The notes beneath the pieces are model-generated. The model was given only the letters and a program-made list of their open reading frames with translations, searched no databases and had not been told where the DNA came from. Positions 21,118 to 31,932 of a stretch of DNA of 64,000 nt are shown here, in pieces. Made by a program: the position numbers and the translations under genes. The stretch's first letter is position 1. Each line of letters opens with the position of its first letter. This DNA is from Cycas panzhihuaensis (lineage: Eukaryota > Cycadophyta): positions 82,963,741-83,027,740 of the forward strand of contig CM041465.1 in assembly GCA_023213395.1 (NCBI GenBank). The letters run 5' to 3'.

Positions 21118-23520
21118 CTTTCCATTTCATCATCTACTAAAATATTAGCATCATGTTGTTCATGAGTTACATTTGGGCTTGACCCTACTCCCAAAGCACT
21201 TGTACTTGACGCTGGCTCTATTCTCAAAATGCCTCTCAGAATAGTTAGGATGGGTCTAAAGTCATTTTGGTGCCTATTTTGGCTTCTTTATTCCACTAAG
21301 ACATTGTGACCTATAGAGAATGGAAAAGATAGACATGAGGATGTATGGGTTTACAAGAGATTGGGAGATGTATGGGATTACAATCTCAGGCTTGATCTCA
21401 AGATCTAATATCAATTGATATGTTTCTAGAAGGGGAAATTATGAAATTTGTAATAGTTGGAAGTACAATAGAGTAATATGAAAATATAGTAGTAAAGGAT
21501 TAAGGGAGAGTAGTTAGGAATTGGGAAAAAAAGAAGCCTGATTGTGAACTATTCCTAAAATCATTCATCTTTGCAACCATTCCTACAATTGTTCCTTGAG
21601 AGTTGATATTTAGGCTTGCAACCATTTGTGAAATTATTCCATTCTGCAACCATTTTGGGATCATTCTAGGTAGTTATAGACCATTTTGGCCAATTTTGGG
21701 CCATTTCAAACTCTTTGAGGAGAATGTCCTTCTTCTGAGTGCTAGAATGGACTACGTAAAGCTAAAAAGGGGCTTGATATGGATTAGGATTGAGCCCCAA
21801 CACAAATGAGCACATAAAAATCGCAAGGAAAATTTTCAAGAGATGTTGTGTGGAAAAATATAACTCTTATATTAAAATCCAAGGCTCATAATGTATGATA
21901 GGAGGCTCCTTACTCTTTCTAAAGATATTAGAGGCATTATGAATTAAGGGGTAGTCAAAAAATTGAAAAGGAATCTATTCAAACTAGAAGATTAGTTACA
22001 CTTTTGTAAGTAACGTGCAAACAAACTTAACTATACACTAACTTGACTTGAATCAGTTTTATAAATTGAGTGAACACAACGTTGAAATAGAAAATAAAGT
22101 ACATGACAAAATATGGTTATATTTTATGTTACATGGGTGAGCGATAACCATGTGCATAACACCAATCTAGTCTATTAGTTATAGGGTTAGTCTCCCTTCC
22201 ATCCCCCTCAAAGCCCCTTTTCGCTAATCATTTTAGTCCTCTAAAGGCTGATCTAGAGACATTAGCGTCAACAATAGATTTGATTTCTAGATCCCTCCAC
22301 CAAGCATCTAGTGGTAGACGGATCTTTGACATCTACTAATGTTGCCAAGCATACTAGACAACAACACTCACCATACAACATCCACTTGATTTCCTTATTA
22401 GGAATAGTGTAATGATCTCGAATTATGATTGAGAGTATTATACAACTCTAATAGTAGTTCTAGATTTTTATTCATGACATAGTCTCCCCACTAAAAACAT
22501 TGGTTGGCTCAAGTTGCCATGAGGCTATAGTTCACTCGTCATACTGATTAAGAGCCATATTTTGTATTTTATTGGTGAGGATAAGACATGCTCACGAGGA
22601 TGGAACATGCATGTGCCTATTTGAACCCTTTCTTTTCAACATTAGAGACATGAGGTGGGGGCTTCTTCAATCCATTATTGTTTTTTCTACCTTCCCATAT
22701 TTAGTCTGCCTTCTTTAACCAAAGCTATATGATTGTCATGTGCTCCTCCCCTCTAGATTCTAGTAATATCAACAACACAACATCTACATATAGTAGCAAA
22801 TTGCTAGCATTTTTTAGTAGCAGTAAGTGGTCATTTTTCTCTTGTTTGGGCCATAGTAAATTATAGTGATTTTCGGCCTATCTTTAGGTATTCACATCTT
22901 CAAGGCCTCTCAAGGGCAAAATGTTACTGCTCAAAACAACACCAAATGCCTGTAGACAGGTAGAGAACAACTTAAAGATACCACAAGCCAATTTTTATCT
23001 AGTCTTGATTAATTTTAATAAGGTTTTGAATCAACTTTTGGGAGGACTTGAAAATTGGTATTGTTTCCCCAAAACAGAGTGGTATTTTGAGTCATCTCAT
23101 CCTTAATCATTGTTTTTAACATTAAGCCAAACTTAATCTTTCTAAAAGATAATTTTGACAATTCTTAAATGTTGTGAACCAACTCTTATTCCAATATGTC
23201 CAAATTGTCATTGATCACCATTGGTTGCCAAGGTCTCCACCTACTTCTCTTCTTTGGAGTGGTCCTATTTTTCATATTTATGGATGCTTGCTAAGAGCTA
23301 TAATCCTTCACTTTGTGACCTTTCACTTCATTTCCCATGATTATTCATCTCACCTTCTTTCTCCAAAGGTTTACCCCATAGTCATGTAGCTAGTGATAGC
23401 TATACATTTAGGCCTTGGACAACTATTAAGAAGCTTAAATCCCTTCATAGTGATCATATTCCAATAACATGCAATTGTTAACCCCCTTAGGGTTCCCGCT
23501 AAATTATAAGGACTCTTAGA
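21118..23520. other. Intergenic DNA without recognisable genes
   Basis: AT-rich, short frames only. gatctaatatcaattgatat near 21402-21421 resembles a decayed reverse-orientation primer-binding site followed by an LTR start. Nothing else supported. Confidence 0.4.
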
Positions 23521-23816
23521 CTTGGAAGGGTGAAATTATGCTTATAAATTCAGGGAAGCAATATGCTTGTTGAAAATATTGTCAAAACCAAGAAGCAATG
23601 CTTCAAAATCATCCACCACACACATATATTGTTTATATAACATACACATTATGAATGTGAAAATGAATCTTGGAAGGGTGAAATTGTTCTTATAAATTCA
23701 AGGAAGCAATATGCTTGTTGAAAATATTGTCAAAACCAAGAAGCAATGCTTCAAAATTGTCCACCATGCGTGTAAATTGTTTATATAACATACATATTAC
23801 AAATGTGAAAATGAAT
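23521..23816. repeat. 148-bp tandem duplication
   Basis: Copies 23521-23668 and 23669-23816 start cttggaagggtgaaatt and end aaaatgaat. They differ by roughly fifteen substitutions by eye. No coding content recognised. Confidence 0.9.
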
Positions 23817-23995
23817 CAAAGCACTCTTTGTTTCGTTATTTACAATCTACATAGAAAGCTGAATGTTGACGACATTGGCAAAGTCTATCACAAATAATGA
23901 GGATCTAAAAACATCAAACACAGTAGAAATATAGACCAATGAGACCAGAACACACTATTGCAAGAGTGACATACCTTGATATCCAACCTTGTGTA

Positions 23996-24865
23996 TGTTG
24001 ACTTTATGATTTCACACCCCTTATGAGATCAATACACTTGTCAAAGTTACACAGGTTATAGTCTAGTTTAGGACACAGTCAACATCATTATCCACATAGA
24101 TCACACAAATTTATTAATATTTCCACATGATTATAGCACAACGGCACACAACAGTACAGAGATCAGCACCTATTTCATATTCAATCCTTGCAAACACATA
24201 GAATCCATAATTTCCATGCAACTCTTATTTTATTAAGCAATAAGTTCTTTTACACAAGGTGTTGGAATGCATTTATTGTGCATTCCAGCCTTATACATTC
24301 ACTCTGTCACATGCGTACCCAGGAGGTACCCATCAAAATACACGGCTTAGGCTATTGTCATGCGTATTGGTCTCCGTACCAATGCGTACTGGTATACTTG
24401 GCTCTCACCCTAGAGAGTATGCCATAGAATTGAATCACTCAGCTCTCACACTGGAATGGTCCTCAAAGCATCATTAAATCTGTCCCTTCGATGCCTTTTG
24501 GGTGAAAGGTTATGACCCAAAGTCATAACCATACCTTTTTGTCACCAAGGTACCCTTTCACTTTAACACTTGATTAAGTCTCCTTAATGGTGTCTTTTCT
24601 AATCCGTACATCCATACATATGTCTGACATCATCCCAGGTATCCATCTGTCAGGTCCTGCCATGCGTACCTTCTTTGCTTGCGTTACGCTAGAGGTGCGT
24701 ATCGTGTTGCGTACCTTTTGCACCTTTGCATACATACCCAGAATGTTGATTTCTCCAACTTTCTGCCACATGCATACCTCTGTACGGTCCGTACCTGCAC
24801 ATCCAAGGTTATACAACCTATGTTTGGTCTCCTCATAGCCCAGCATGCCAAACTCTGTCCCAACA
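23996..24865 (-). repeat. G2 3' LTR
   Basis: 870 bp, TGTTGACTTT...CCAACA on the plus strand. Nearly colinear with 29140-30020, with one indel cluster near 24700-24740. Rich in repeated gyaccatgcgta-like words. Confidence 0.9.
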
Positions 24866-25295
24866 TCTATCCTGGGTCAACATGATTGGGTTGAGCATCC
24901 TTGCTCAACAAAAAATTCAAAATTTGGGGTATTCCTCCCCCTCTCTGTTCTAAGGCTACCTCTGCGCCATTGCTTGGTCGCCATTTTTGGTTAATAAATC
25001 CTCATCTATTGGCACTTTTGTTTTTTTTTTTTTTTTTTAAATAATGCCTTTGGCTTATTTTGTTCAACTTTCCCTTGATTTTTCGTATGATAATATATCT
25101 TTCCTCCATGCTTTACCATATTGCTTATTTGTATGATATGAGTTACGGTTGTTTTTCTATTTTTTTATTTTTCTGTATTTTATATTACATACAGAACTAA
25201 ATCACGTTCCGGTATCAAGGCAATTCGATTTTGCCTCAACTTCATGCAACACGTTATAGTACAACCAGTTGATCCGGCTGATAAGTTGCTCCACC
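24866..25295 (-). other. G2 region between pol end and 3' LTR
   Basis: Non-coding. Contains an 18-base T run near 25021 and, at 24926-24946, a pyrimidine stretch (attcctccccctctctg) that is purine-rich on the element strand but lies about 60 bp from the LTR, so it may be an accessory polypurine tract. The LTR-adjacent bases are only weakly purine-rich. Confidence 0.5.
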
Positions 25296-25613
25296 CTAGT
25301 TGATGTAGGGTTTTAGTTTACTACCCTTGACCATTTCAGGCAGTAGCTAGCCTGATAGTTTCTTCAACTGGATAGTGCCATTCTGGTACACCTTCTCAAT
25401 CATATATGGGCCTTTCCAATGCATCTTCAATTCTCCTTGGGTTGTTTGGGATTTGTTGTCAAATCGCCATACTCGATCACCCTTCTTGAAATACGATGTC
25501 TTGTCGTGGCGGTCGCGCCTTATCTTTTTTCGCCTTTTTCTTGGTGTGGTATGCTTTGTCAGTTTCTTCTTATAATCCCTTAATTGATCTTGATTTATTA
25601 TTCCTTCTTCCAA
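25296..25613 (-). pseudogene. G2 integrase C-terminal tail
   Basis: 88 open residues (25347-25613). The tail motif KKGDRVWRFDNK is followed by GELKMHWKGPYMIEKVYQNG and IQLKKL, the SH3-like/GPY-type end of Ty3 integrases. A stop at 25344-25346 is followed in frame by LLPEMVKGSKLKPYIN and a stop at 25296-25298, the usual NGxRLKxY pol end. The upstream edge of this piece is the deletion junction. Confidence 0.82.
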
Positions 25614-26450
25614 CTAATGTTTTCTATAATGTATCAATTGGGAATTTCCACATAGTGGTTCTTTATAAAAGGGCTTCACATAATCTCCAACATATTCTCC
25701 ATGATTTCTATCTTCTGGAGTGGCAATTTTGTTTCCTAGACCGGAATCTCTAGGGATACTCTCAACAAGTTCCTTTTTTTCTTCCTCAAATTTGGCGCCG
25801 ATGGTTGAAAAAGATCTTTCGCTGGGTAGGTGTACCTCTAAAGAAGATGAGGAAGGTTTGTTACTTCCTTCCTTGGGTTGGGATGGGGGTGGGGAAGGGC
25901 AATCTACCTCAAGACCCACACTGGAGGTAGAGGGAAGGTTAGGGTTAAAGGGGGTTGGGATATTGGGAGGTGAATTAGGATAAGGTTTTGGGTTAAAAAG
26001 GGGATTTGGATTTGGGTCTTGGTTTTTAATGTTATTATTAACACTCATATAATCAACAAATTTAGATTTAATATCAACGTGCTTAGTTACATTCTGAGAA
26101 AGTAGGTTACACCTATAGGATGAGGGGTTGACTTCATATGCGTCCTGTAGCCAATAATCCACAAATCTCATCCCGTTTTCATCGTCTGAAGAGTTGTAAA
26201 TTTCTCCAAAGTAAGTCGGTTCTTCTTCTTGGCGGTCGATCAATTTGGTGGGTTCTTCGGCCGCGTGGTAGAGATTTCTTTCGTCGAATGAAGAAGTTGT
26301 TGTTTCACTTACGACAGTCGCATTGGATCCTTCGTCCAGTATCATCTCAATGGAGTTTCTTTCTAACATTGGTAATACCACTTTGTTTCCATCATCTGAT
26401 AAAGTGAAGGTCACGTTCTTCCAGTTTTGGAGACACTGGGTCTTGTATAG
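25614..26450 (-). pseudogene. G2 protease-to-RT linker, truncated at deletion junction
   Basis: 266 open residues (25614-26414). The first half repeats the G1 linker: VLPMLERNSIEMI, EEEPTYFGEIYNSSDDENG, FVDYWLQDAYEV. The second half is Asn/Pro-rich, then SLEVHLPSERSFS and GLGNKIATPEDRNHGEYVG with VKPFYKE. In G1 the sequence after VKPFY goes on into gag-like module A and RT; here it ends after about a dozen more residues and joins the integrase tail. Confidence 0.7.
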
Positions 26451-27185
26451 CTAGGGCCTCCCCAATAACGTTGGATAGGGTGTTGCACCCTTTTCTGTTT
26501 CTACGATTGTAAAGTCAATTTTTACAACAATCCCTGCCACATCCACTTTGATGTCGGCCAGCCTCCCCATAGGTCGCACCAATAATTTGTTGGCCAATTT
26601 CAACGAATATGTTGCTGCCTCCAGTTTCGGGCTTCCCAATTTTCGCCATGTCGAAGTAGATAGTACATTTACGGCTGCGCCCCCATCGACAATCACTTTC
26701 GGAAATGTTTCTCCTAATACCATCATTGTCACCATGGGATCCATGTTGAATGATGGCATCACTTTCATTAAACCCTTGGTAATTCCTCGTTGCAATATCC
26801 CTCCTTTAATCCAATCAATTATTTGGTATAAAGGAATAGTTAATTGCAACTGTTTCACCAGATTTTCTATCAACAACAACATTCTTGGAATGTCCTCGAC
26901 CGGTAATCCTTTGAATAGTTCCTCCATCTGTACCATTTGAGGCTGTATTTTCGGCTCTTCTAGTACCTTATCTTTCTCCTTTTGCTTATTCTTTCTTACA
27001 TATACATATTTAGTTTCTGGCTTCCCCATTGGTAATGCACTCTCTTCTTGAGCTAAGTCTTCTAACACTTGTTTCGCTTGTTTAAATCGATTCATTTCTG
27101 TCTGTGGATTCAGATATCCTTCATCTTCTTTCTCCTTTTGTTTCTTTTGGAGTTTTACATTTTTACTCTCTAGTATGATTGTCAT
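26451..27185 (-). pseudogene. G2 aspartic protease
   Basis: 244 open residues. The Lys/Glu-rich N-terminus connects to the knuckle array; GLPVEDIPRMLLLIENL and DGGAAVNVLSTSTWRKLG (catalytic Asp near residue 175) match the G1 protease closely, with a conserved C-terminal VVKIDFTIVETEKG. This single frame is uninterrupted and longer than the G1 piece, so the G2 copy is the better template for defining the domain. Confidence 0.85.
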
Positions 27186-27721
27186 GAGATTGGTAGCTTT
27201 AGTTTTTCCCTTACAATCTTCTGTTTTGTGCTCACTTGGTCCACAGTTGTTGCATACGAACGGTTTTTGTTCGTATTCCCATTTGGTTGGGCATTCGGAT
27301 TTTCAATGCCCAAATTGTAAGCAAATAAGGCATCTTCCCATTGGTTGTTTCTTCCTCGAGGGCTCCTGTGTATTCCTCATTGTATAAAAGTCCCGAGGTG
27401 GGTTGCCTCCCCTTCCCCTACCTCGTCCTCTGTATGATTTTCCTCTTGGGCTGTAGAAACAATCTTTTGTCATATGCGTATCCACATCGCATATGTGGCA
27501 CCATTTGTCTCTTTGGTGCAATGCTCTATTCTTCGGATTGAGTTCACATTCTTTAGTCGTGTGTGTGAACTTTCTTCACAGATGTGGCACCATTTTTCCA
27601 CTCTGCCTTCGTGATCGTTTTTCTTCTTTGTTGCTTCCTCTTCTCTGTTATTTCTTATTTTTAGTCTTGCCACTTCCTTTCTTAGGGCTTCTAATTCTGA
27701 TTCCTCTTCTGCTACTCCCAC
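27186..27721 (-). pseudogene. G2 zinc-knuckle array
   Basis: Minus strand, in order: CHICEESSHT (27580-27610, then frameshifted), CHICDVDTHMTKDC (about 27455-27500), an Arg/Gly-rich YRGRGRGRGGNPPRD stretch, CLICLQFGHxKSEC (about 27290-27330) and CNNCGPSEHKTEDC (about 27200-27250). It matches the four-knuckle array of G1 in order and spacing. Confidence 0.8.
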
Positions 27722-27733
27722 CTAGCAAAAGGG

Positions 27734-28999
27734 TCAATTATATTGGTGTTGTTTGATTTCCCTGATCTCTTCTTGTAATCTCAATAGGAGGGAGTCGTGT
27801 CCTCCAGCCTGCACATCCATCTCCATCTCAAAGTCAAGTGCTAAATCTTGGGCATTCTTGAATGACTTTAATGGATGTGCATGCATCATAGCTCTCAGTT
27901 TCTCATTCAGTCCTCTGACAAAATAATTTTTCATATTATGGTCTGTTACCGTTTCATTGATCATATTAGCCGCAATGATTTTCATCTTACTGATATAAGT
28001 TAATACTGGTTCTCCTGGCCTTTGTTTAATTTCCCTAAGGGCAATTTCCACTGCTTCGTTGCTTCAGAATTTTTAAAATCTTTCCTCAAAGGATTTCTTT
28101 ATTTTCGACCACGAATCTTTCTTATTTAATTCTTTGTACCATGCCAATGGTACTCCCCTTAATGTACAGGTGAATCTGGCTTTTATCTCGTCTTCATCTG
28201 TAATCTTCTTCACATCAATCAAATTTTGAAAGAGATATACATGTTTGACTGCATCCGAAGTGTCATTGAAAATCAACTTCCCAAAATCTCTATAATCATC
28301 CATCCTGGGAGATTGTATCGGTGTCCCACCTGGTGACGATTCTTCCCCTTTCTCCTCTTCACTGGATTCTATCTCCTTCTCTTCACTCTTCTCTTTTGGA
28401 GATGTGCTTGGAGTGCTTACTGCAATATTATCTTTTCCAAATAATGGATTCTTAAATGGAGTTTTAAGATGTATAGGTTCTAATACACCTGGCACTTGTA
28501 TTGTTAACGGTGTCACTGTTATATATGACTAATCAGACCCCCTATCTGATGAATCCTCAAAAAGCTGCCTTGTTAGCTTATTTTTCCAATATGCCGAGGG
28601 ACCTTCCTCTGCCTTCTTCTCGCTATCACTTAGGTCCTTCGGAGTGTCTTCCACAGGTATACTTTCCTCCTTTGTTAAAGTGTCTTTATGTTCTTCATCC
28701 ACTTTTGGTTTTTCTTCATATTCTGGGCTAAACAGGTCATCCTTGATTGGGGCTGGTGTTAGTACCATTCGTTTGCCATTGTTTCCCTCTCCTTGTTCCT
28801 AAGGTGTCTGGGCTCCACTTGCCTCAGATTCTTCAACGGACTGCCCCTTAGTCTCGTTATTCTGCGAACTTAATCTCCTTGCCCTTCTCAGTTTTTCCTC
28901 TTTTGACCATCGTAATGCCCTCTGTCTGCTTGTTTCTTTCCCTTTAGGTGAAGTATCCTTTTGTGGCTCTTCCGCCTTTGAAGGCCTTTTAGGTGGCAT
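27734..28999 (-). pseudogene. G2 gag
   Basis: Starts at 28999 (MPPKRPSKAEEPQKD). The first 66 residues are basic, rich in Lys, Arg and Ser, and stop at 28799. A frame change leads to 28529-28768 (acidic), then 28073-28516 with PRMDDYRDFGKLIFND, FQNLIDVKKITDEDE and TLRGVPLAWYKEL (capsid core), then 27734-28051 with REIKQRPGEPVLTYISKMK, FVRGLNEKLRAMM and DLALDFEMEMD. The order and motifs are those of plant Ty3 gag. Four breaks over 1.2 kb. Confidence 0.85.
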
Positions 29000-29139
29000 T
29001 GGAAGGTCCCTTGGCTGTTGGAGGCTTAGTTATGGCCTGCCATCACGACGACAACTAGGGTCCTCTGTCCTTTACACATTCCTCCTTTTGAAACTCCTGG
29101 GCCGTGTCCCTCCTCAATGGACGTAGGCAACAGAACTAA
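29000..29139 (-). other. G2 leader
   Basis: Leader between gag start and LTR. The minus strand next to the LTR reads TTAGTTCTGTTGCCTACGTC; GTTGCCTACGTCCATT is shared with G1. Probable primer-binding region, tRNA not identified. Confidence 0.5.
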
Positions 29140-30020
29140 TGTTGACTTTATGATTTCACACCCCTTATGAGATCAATACACTTGTCAAAGTTACACAGGT
29201 TATAGTCTAGTTTAGGACACAGTCAACATCATTATCCACATAGATCACACAGATTTATTAATATTTCCACATGATTATAGCATAACGACACACAGCAGTA
29301 CAGAGATCAGCACCTATTTCACATTCAATCCTTGCAAACACATAGAATCCACAATTTCCACGCAACTCTTATTTTATTAAGCAATAAGTTTTTTTACACA
29401 AGGTGCTGGAATGCATTCATTATACATTCCACCCTCATACATTCACTCTGTCACATGCATACCCAGGAGGTACCCATCAAAATACACGGCTTAGGCTATT
29501 GTCATGCGTACTGGTCTCCGTACCAATGCGTACTGGTATACTTGGCTCTCACCCTAGAGAGTATGCCATAGAATTGAATCACTCGGCTCTCACACTGGAA
29601 TGGTCCTCAAAGCATCATTAAATATGTCCCTTCGATGCCTTTTGGGTGAAAGGTTATGACCCAAAGTCATAACCATACCTTTTTGTCACCAAGGTACCCT
29701 TTCACTTTAACACTTGATTAAGTCTCCTTAATGGTGTCTTTTCTGATCCATACATCCATACATATGTCTGACGTCATCCCAGGTATCCATCTATCAAGTC
29801 CTGCCATGCGTACCTTTGATGCCTGCTTACGTTCTACCAGAGGTACGTATCTGTGTTACGTACCTTTTCAAGTACGCACCTGTCATACGTACCCAGAATG
29901 TTGATTTCTCCAACTTTCTGCCACATGCATACCTCTGTATGGTCCATACCTACACATCCAAGGTTATACAGCCTATCTTTGGTCTCCTCATAGCCTAGCG
30001 TGCCAAACTCTGTCCCAACA
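29140..30020 (-). repeat. G2 5' LTR
   Basis: 881 bp, TGTTGACTTT...CCCAACA, paired with 23996-24865. Confidence 0.9.
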
Positions 30021-30344
30021 ATGTAGGGTAAGGAAATCAACATCATTGAACAACCTTGCAAGACTAAAACATTCCTACAAATAATGTGAGCTTAGGCTAT
30101 GAAATATAATCTTGTATATTTTTACATAAATACAACCTTGAATTACTAACTTTGAAAGGAACTTAATGACATTTAATTCTTTCATCATTTCATTGGAGCA
30201 TCATAGTCCTTTAGCATACCAATCTAAGATCCATTGTAGTAGCCTAGGCTAATTTCCTAACAACTATCACCCGACCACTGAACCCTACGGATTTTTTTGA
30301 GAACCCAAGCAAACTTTAGAAACCTAGAAGACCAAATCTCAACT
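30021..30344. other. Flank of G2 inside older gypsy X
   Basis: No feature recognised. It may be the 3' end of element X interrupted by G2. Confidence 0.35.
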
Positions 30345-31200
30345 AACAATATTGATTGATAAGAAGTGAAGTGCTATTATATTTCTCTCATCTATTTATT
30401 ACTTACTTTATTTTATCTTTGCCTTCTCAATGAGGGATATTTATCTACTACCCAATCCCCCTTGTTAAAAGTTTGTTTAGATTGGTTTTGGTTAGCTTGT
30501 TGCTTCATCTTGCTCTATGCTTGTGCTAAATTATCCTTCAAACTATCATTTATTTGATGAGAAGACATGATGAGATCTTCGATGAGTAGTATCTTGATCT
30601 TGTGTTGGATGCAACTAGAAACATTGGGTGGATCATAACTATACAAGGCCTCGAATGGTGTCATTCTAGTCAACATGTAGTATGTTGCATTATACAACTA
30701 TTCTGATAAAGGTAGGCAATGTGCCCACTTGCTTTGAGTGTTGACTAAAAAACTTCTTAAATATCCCTCTAGACATTTGTTGACCAACTCTAAGTTATTA
30801 TTTATTTGTGGATGGTGCTTATTATTAATGTTGTGCCTATGATCCTGAAGAGATCCTTCCAAAAATGACTCAAGAATTTGGGGTCCCTACCATTAGTGAT
30901 GATTTTTGGAAACCCATGTAGGTGGTGAATGTCTTTCATGAAAAGCCTTGCAACTTGGATTGCCTTGTAGGTGGACAAGATTCCTAAACAACACGTGCAC
31001 TTGGTTAATCGGTCTATAACCACAAAAATGTAGTCATTTCCTTTTGACTTTAGCAACCTTATGATGGAATACATCGATATATCGTGCCACTTTTGGATAG
31101 GAATGGGTATAGGTTGCAACAATCCTTGAGTCTTTACATTGATGGTCCTTTATTTCTAACAGGTGCCACACTCTGCCACATACTTATGGGAGTCCCACTT
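30345..31200 (-). pseudogene. Gypsy X integrase relic
   Basis: The open piece 30802-31122 contains LQPIPIPIQKWHDISM, FVVIDRLTKC, FMKDIHHLHGFPKII and NGRDPKFLSHFWKDLF. The first catalytic Asp (MDFI in relatives) is Tyr; the second Asp is kept. The piece 30515-30697 has RMTPFEALYSYDPP, the end of the integrase core, and on to about 30440 QTFNKGDWVV, matching the GDWV motif of the C-terminal domain. A weak continuation resembling NKLSxRYYGP reaches about 30345. Confidence 0.75.
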
Positions 31201-31820
31201 CATTCCTAAATAATGGAATGATTTCTAGATCCTTTTATAGATGTTAGGGAGCCCTATACACTCCACTATGGTTGTGGTATTGCATTCCTCCATTATCATT
31301 GCCTTAAATGTTATGGTTGGGATAAGAATAATGCACCCTTGATGCTAGCGCAAATTACTTTTCCATTCATATTTGTCTAACTAGTTGCCTCCTTCTTGTA
31401 TTTCTTGAATGGTCTTGGAGACTGTCATCTAAAGGATATTCTTGCCATGCTTTCTCGCTCCAAGTTAGGGCAATGACTAAGATGGCTTGGATCTTGGTGT
31501 CCTTGTCTTGTCATGATGAGCCATTTTCTTCCCTATTGAGGGTCTTTGTTTTGTCTATAATTTCAAAGTCAAAGACCTATATCTTACTCACCTATTTCTA
31601 TTGTTTAAGAGATAGCAATTTATGGTACATGAAGTATTATACACTGTTGTGATTTGTTCATACTAGGAATTTGTTGTCTATTAGATATTACCTCCATTTA
31701 CATATGGCATGTAGAATTGCTAACTTCTCTTTATCATACATTAGCTTAAGTTATTCCTTTGCATTTAGCTTTAGGCTTTCAAAGGTGATGGGTGCCTCTT
31801 CTTGCATGAGAACTACCCCT
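31201..31820 (-). pseudogene. Gypsy X RNase H relic
   Basis: On the minus strand, LGVVLMQEEAPITFES (about 31775-31820), KLAILHAICKWR (31695-31730), a DHNSL-like remnant and the WVSKIQVFDFEI equivalent (about 31560-31600) are recognisable across many stops. The N-terminal edge at 31820 coincides exactly with the start of LTR sequence of copia B. Confidence 0.65.
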
Positions 31821-31918
31821 AAGTAATTTGACCTCCTCATTTCAGTCAGTTGCTTTTTTTTGTGTTTTTTGTATGTTTTGATCTTGGATGGAAGGCAGCA
31901 TGAATGCCTCTTCCTTCA
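31820..31918 (+). repeat. Copia B 5' LTR, last 99 bp
   Basis: taagtaatttg ... gcagcatgaatgcctcttcc ... ttca aligns by eye with the last about 100 bp of 44915-45387. The rest of the LTR is missing; RNase H of gypsy X lies directly to the left. Confidence 0.7.
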
Positions 31919-31920
31919 CT

Positions 31921-31932
31921 TGACATTAGAGC
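31921..31932 (+). other. Copia B decayed primer-binding site
   Basis: tgacattagagc matches TGGTATCAGAGC at nine of twelve bases and starts two bases after the LTR end. Confidence 0.55.

Larger units (their letters stand above)
23996..30020 (-). mobile_element. Ty3/gypsy element G2, internally deleted sister of G1
   Basis: 6.0 kb between LTRs 23996-24865 and 29140-30020. Minus-strand order: LTR, leader, gag, zinc knuckles, protease, linker, then directly the last about 100 residues of pol (integrase tail), 3' LTR. Reverse transcriptase, RNase H and integrase core are missing between about 25614 and 25640, where G1 continues into gag-like module A and RT. Flanks gtgta (23991-23995) and atgta (30021-30025) match at four of five bases, as expected of an aged target duplication. 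It could only have moved with enzymes from another copy if the deletion preceded insertion. Confidence 0.9.

Noticed and set aside
24188-24477. Plus-strand frames repeated at 24188-24477 and 29332-29621
   Set aside because: Both lie within the two G2 LTRs and run antisense to the element.
31870-31918. EEAFMLPS peptide shared by 31.9 kb and 45.36 kb as a conserved protein motif
   Set aside because: The shared bases are the terminal part of the copia B LTR on the opposite strand; the peptide is incidental.
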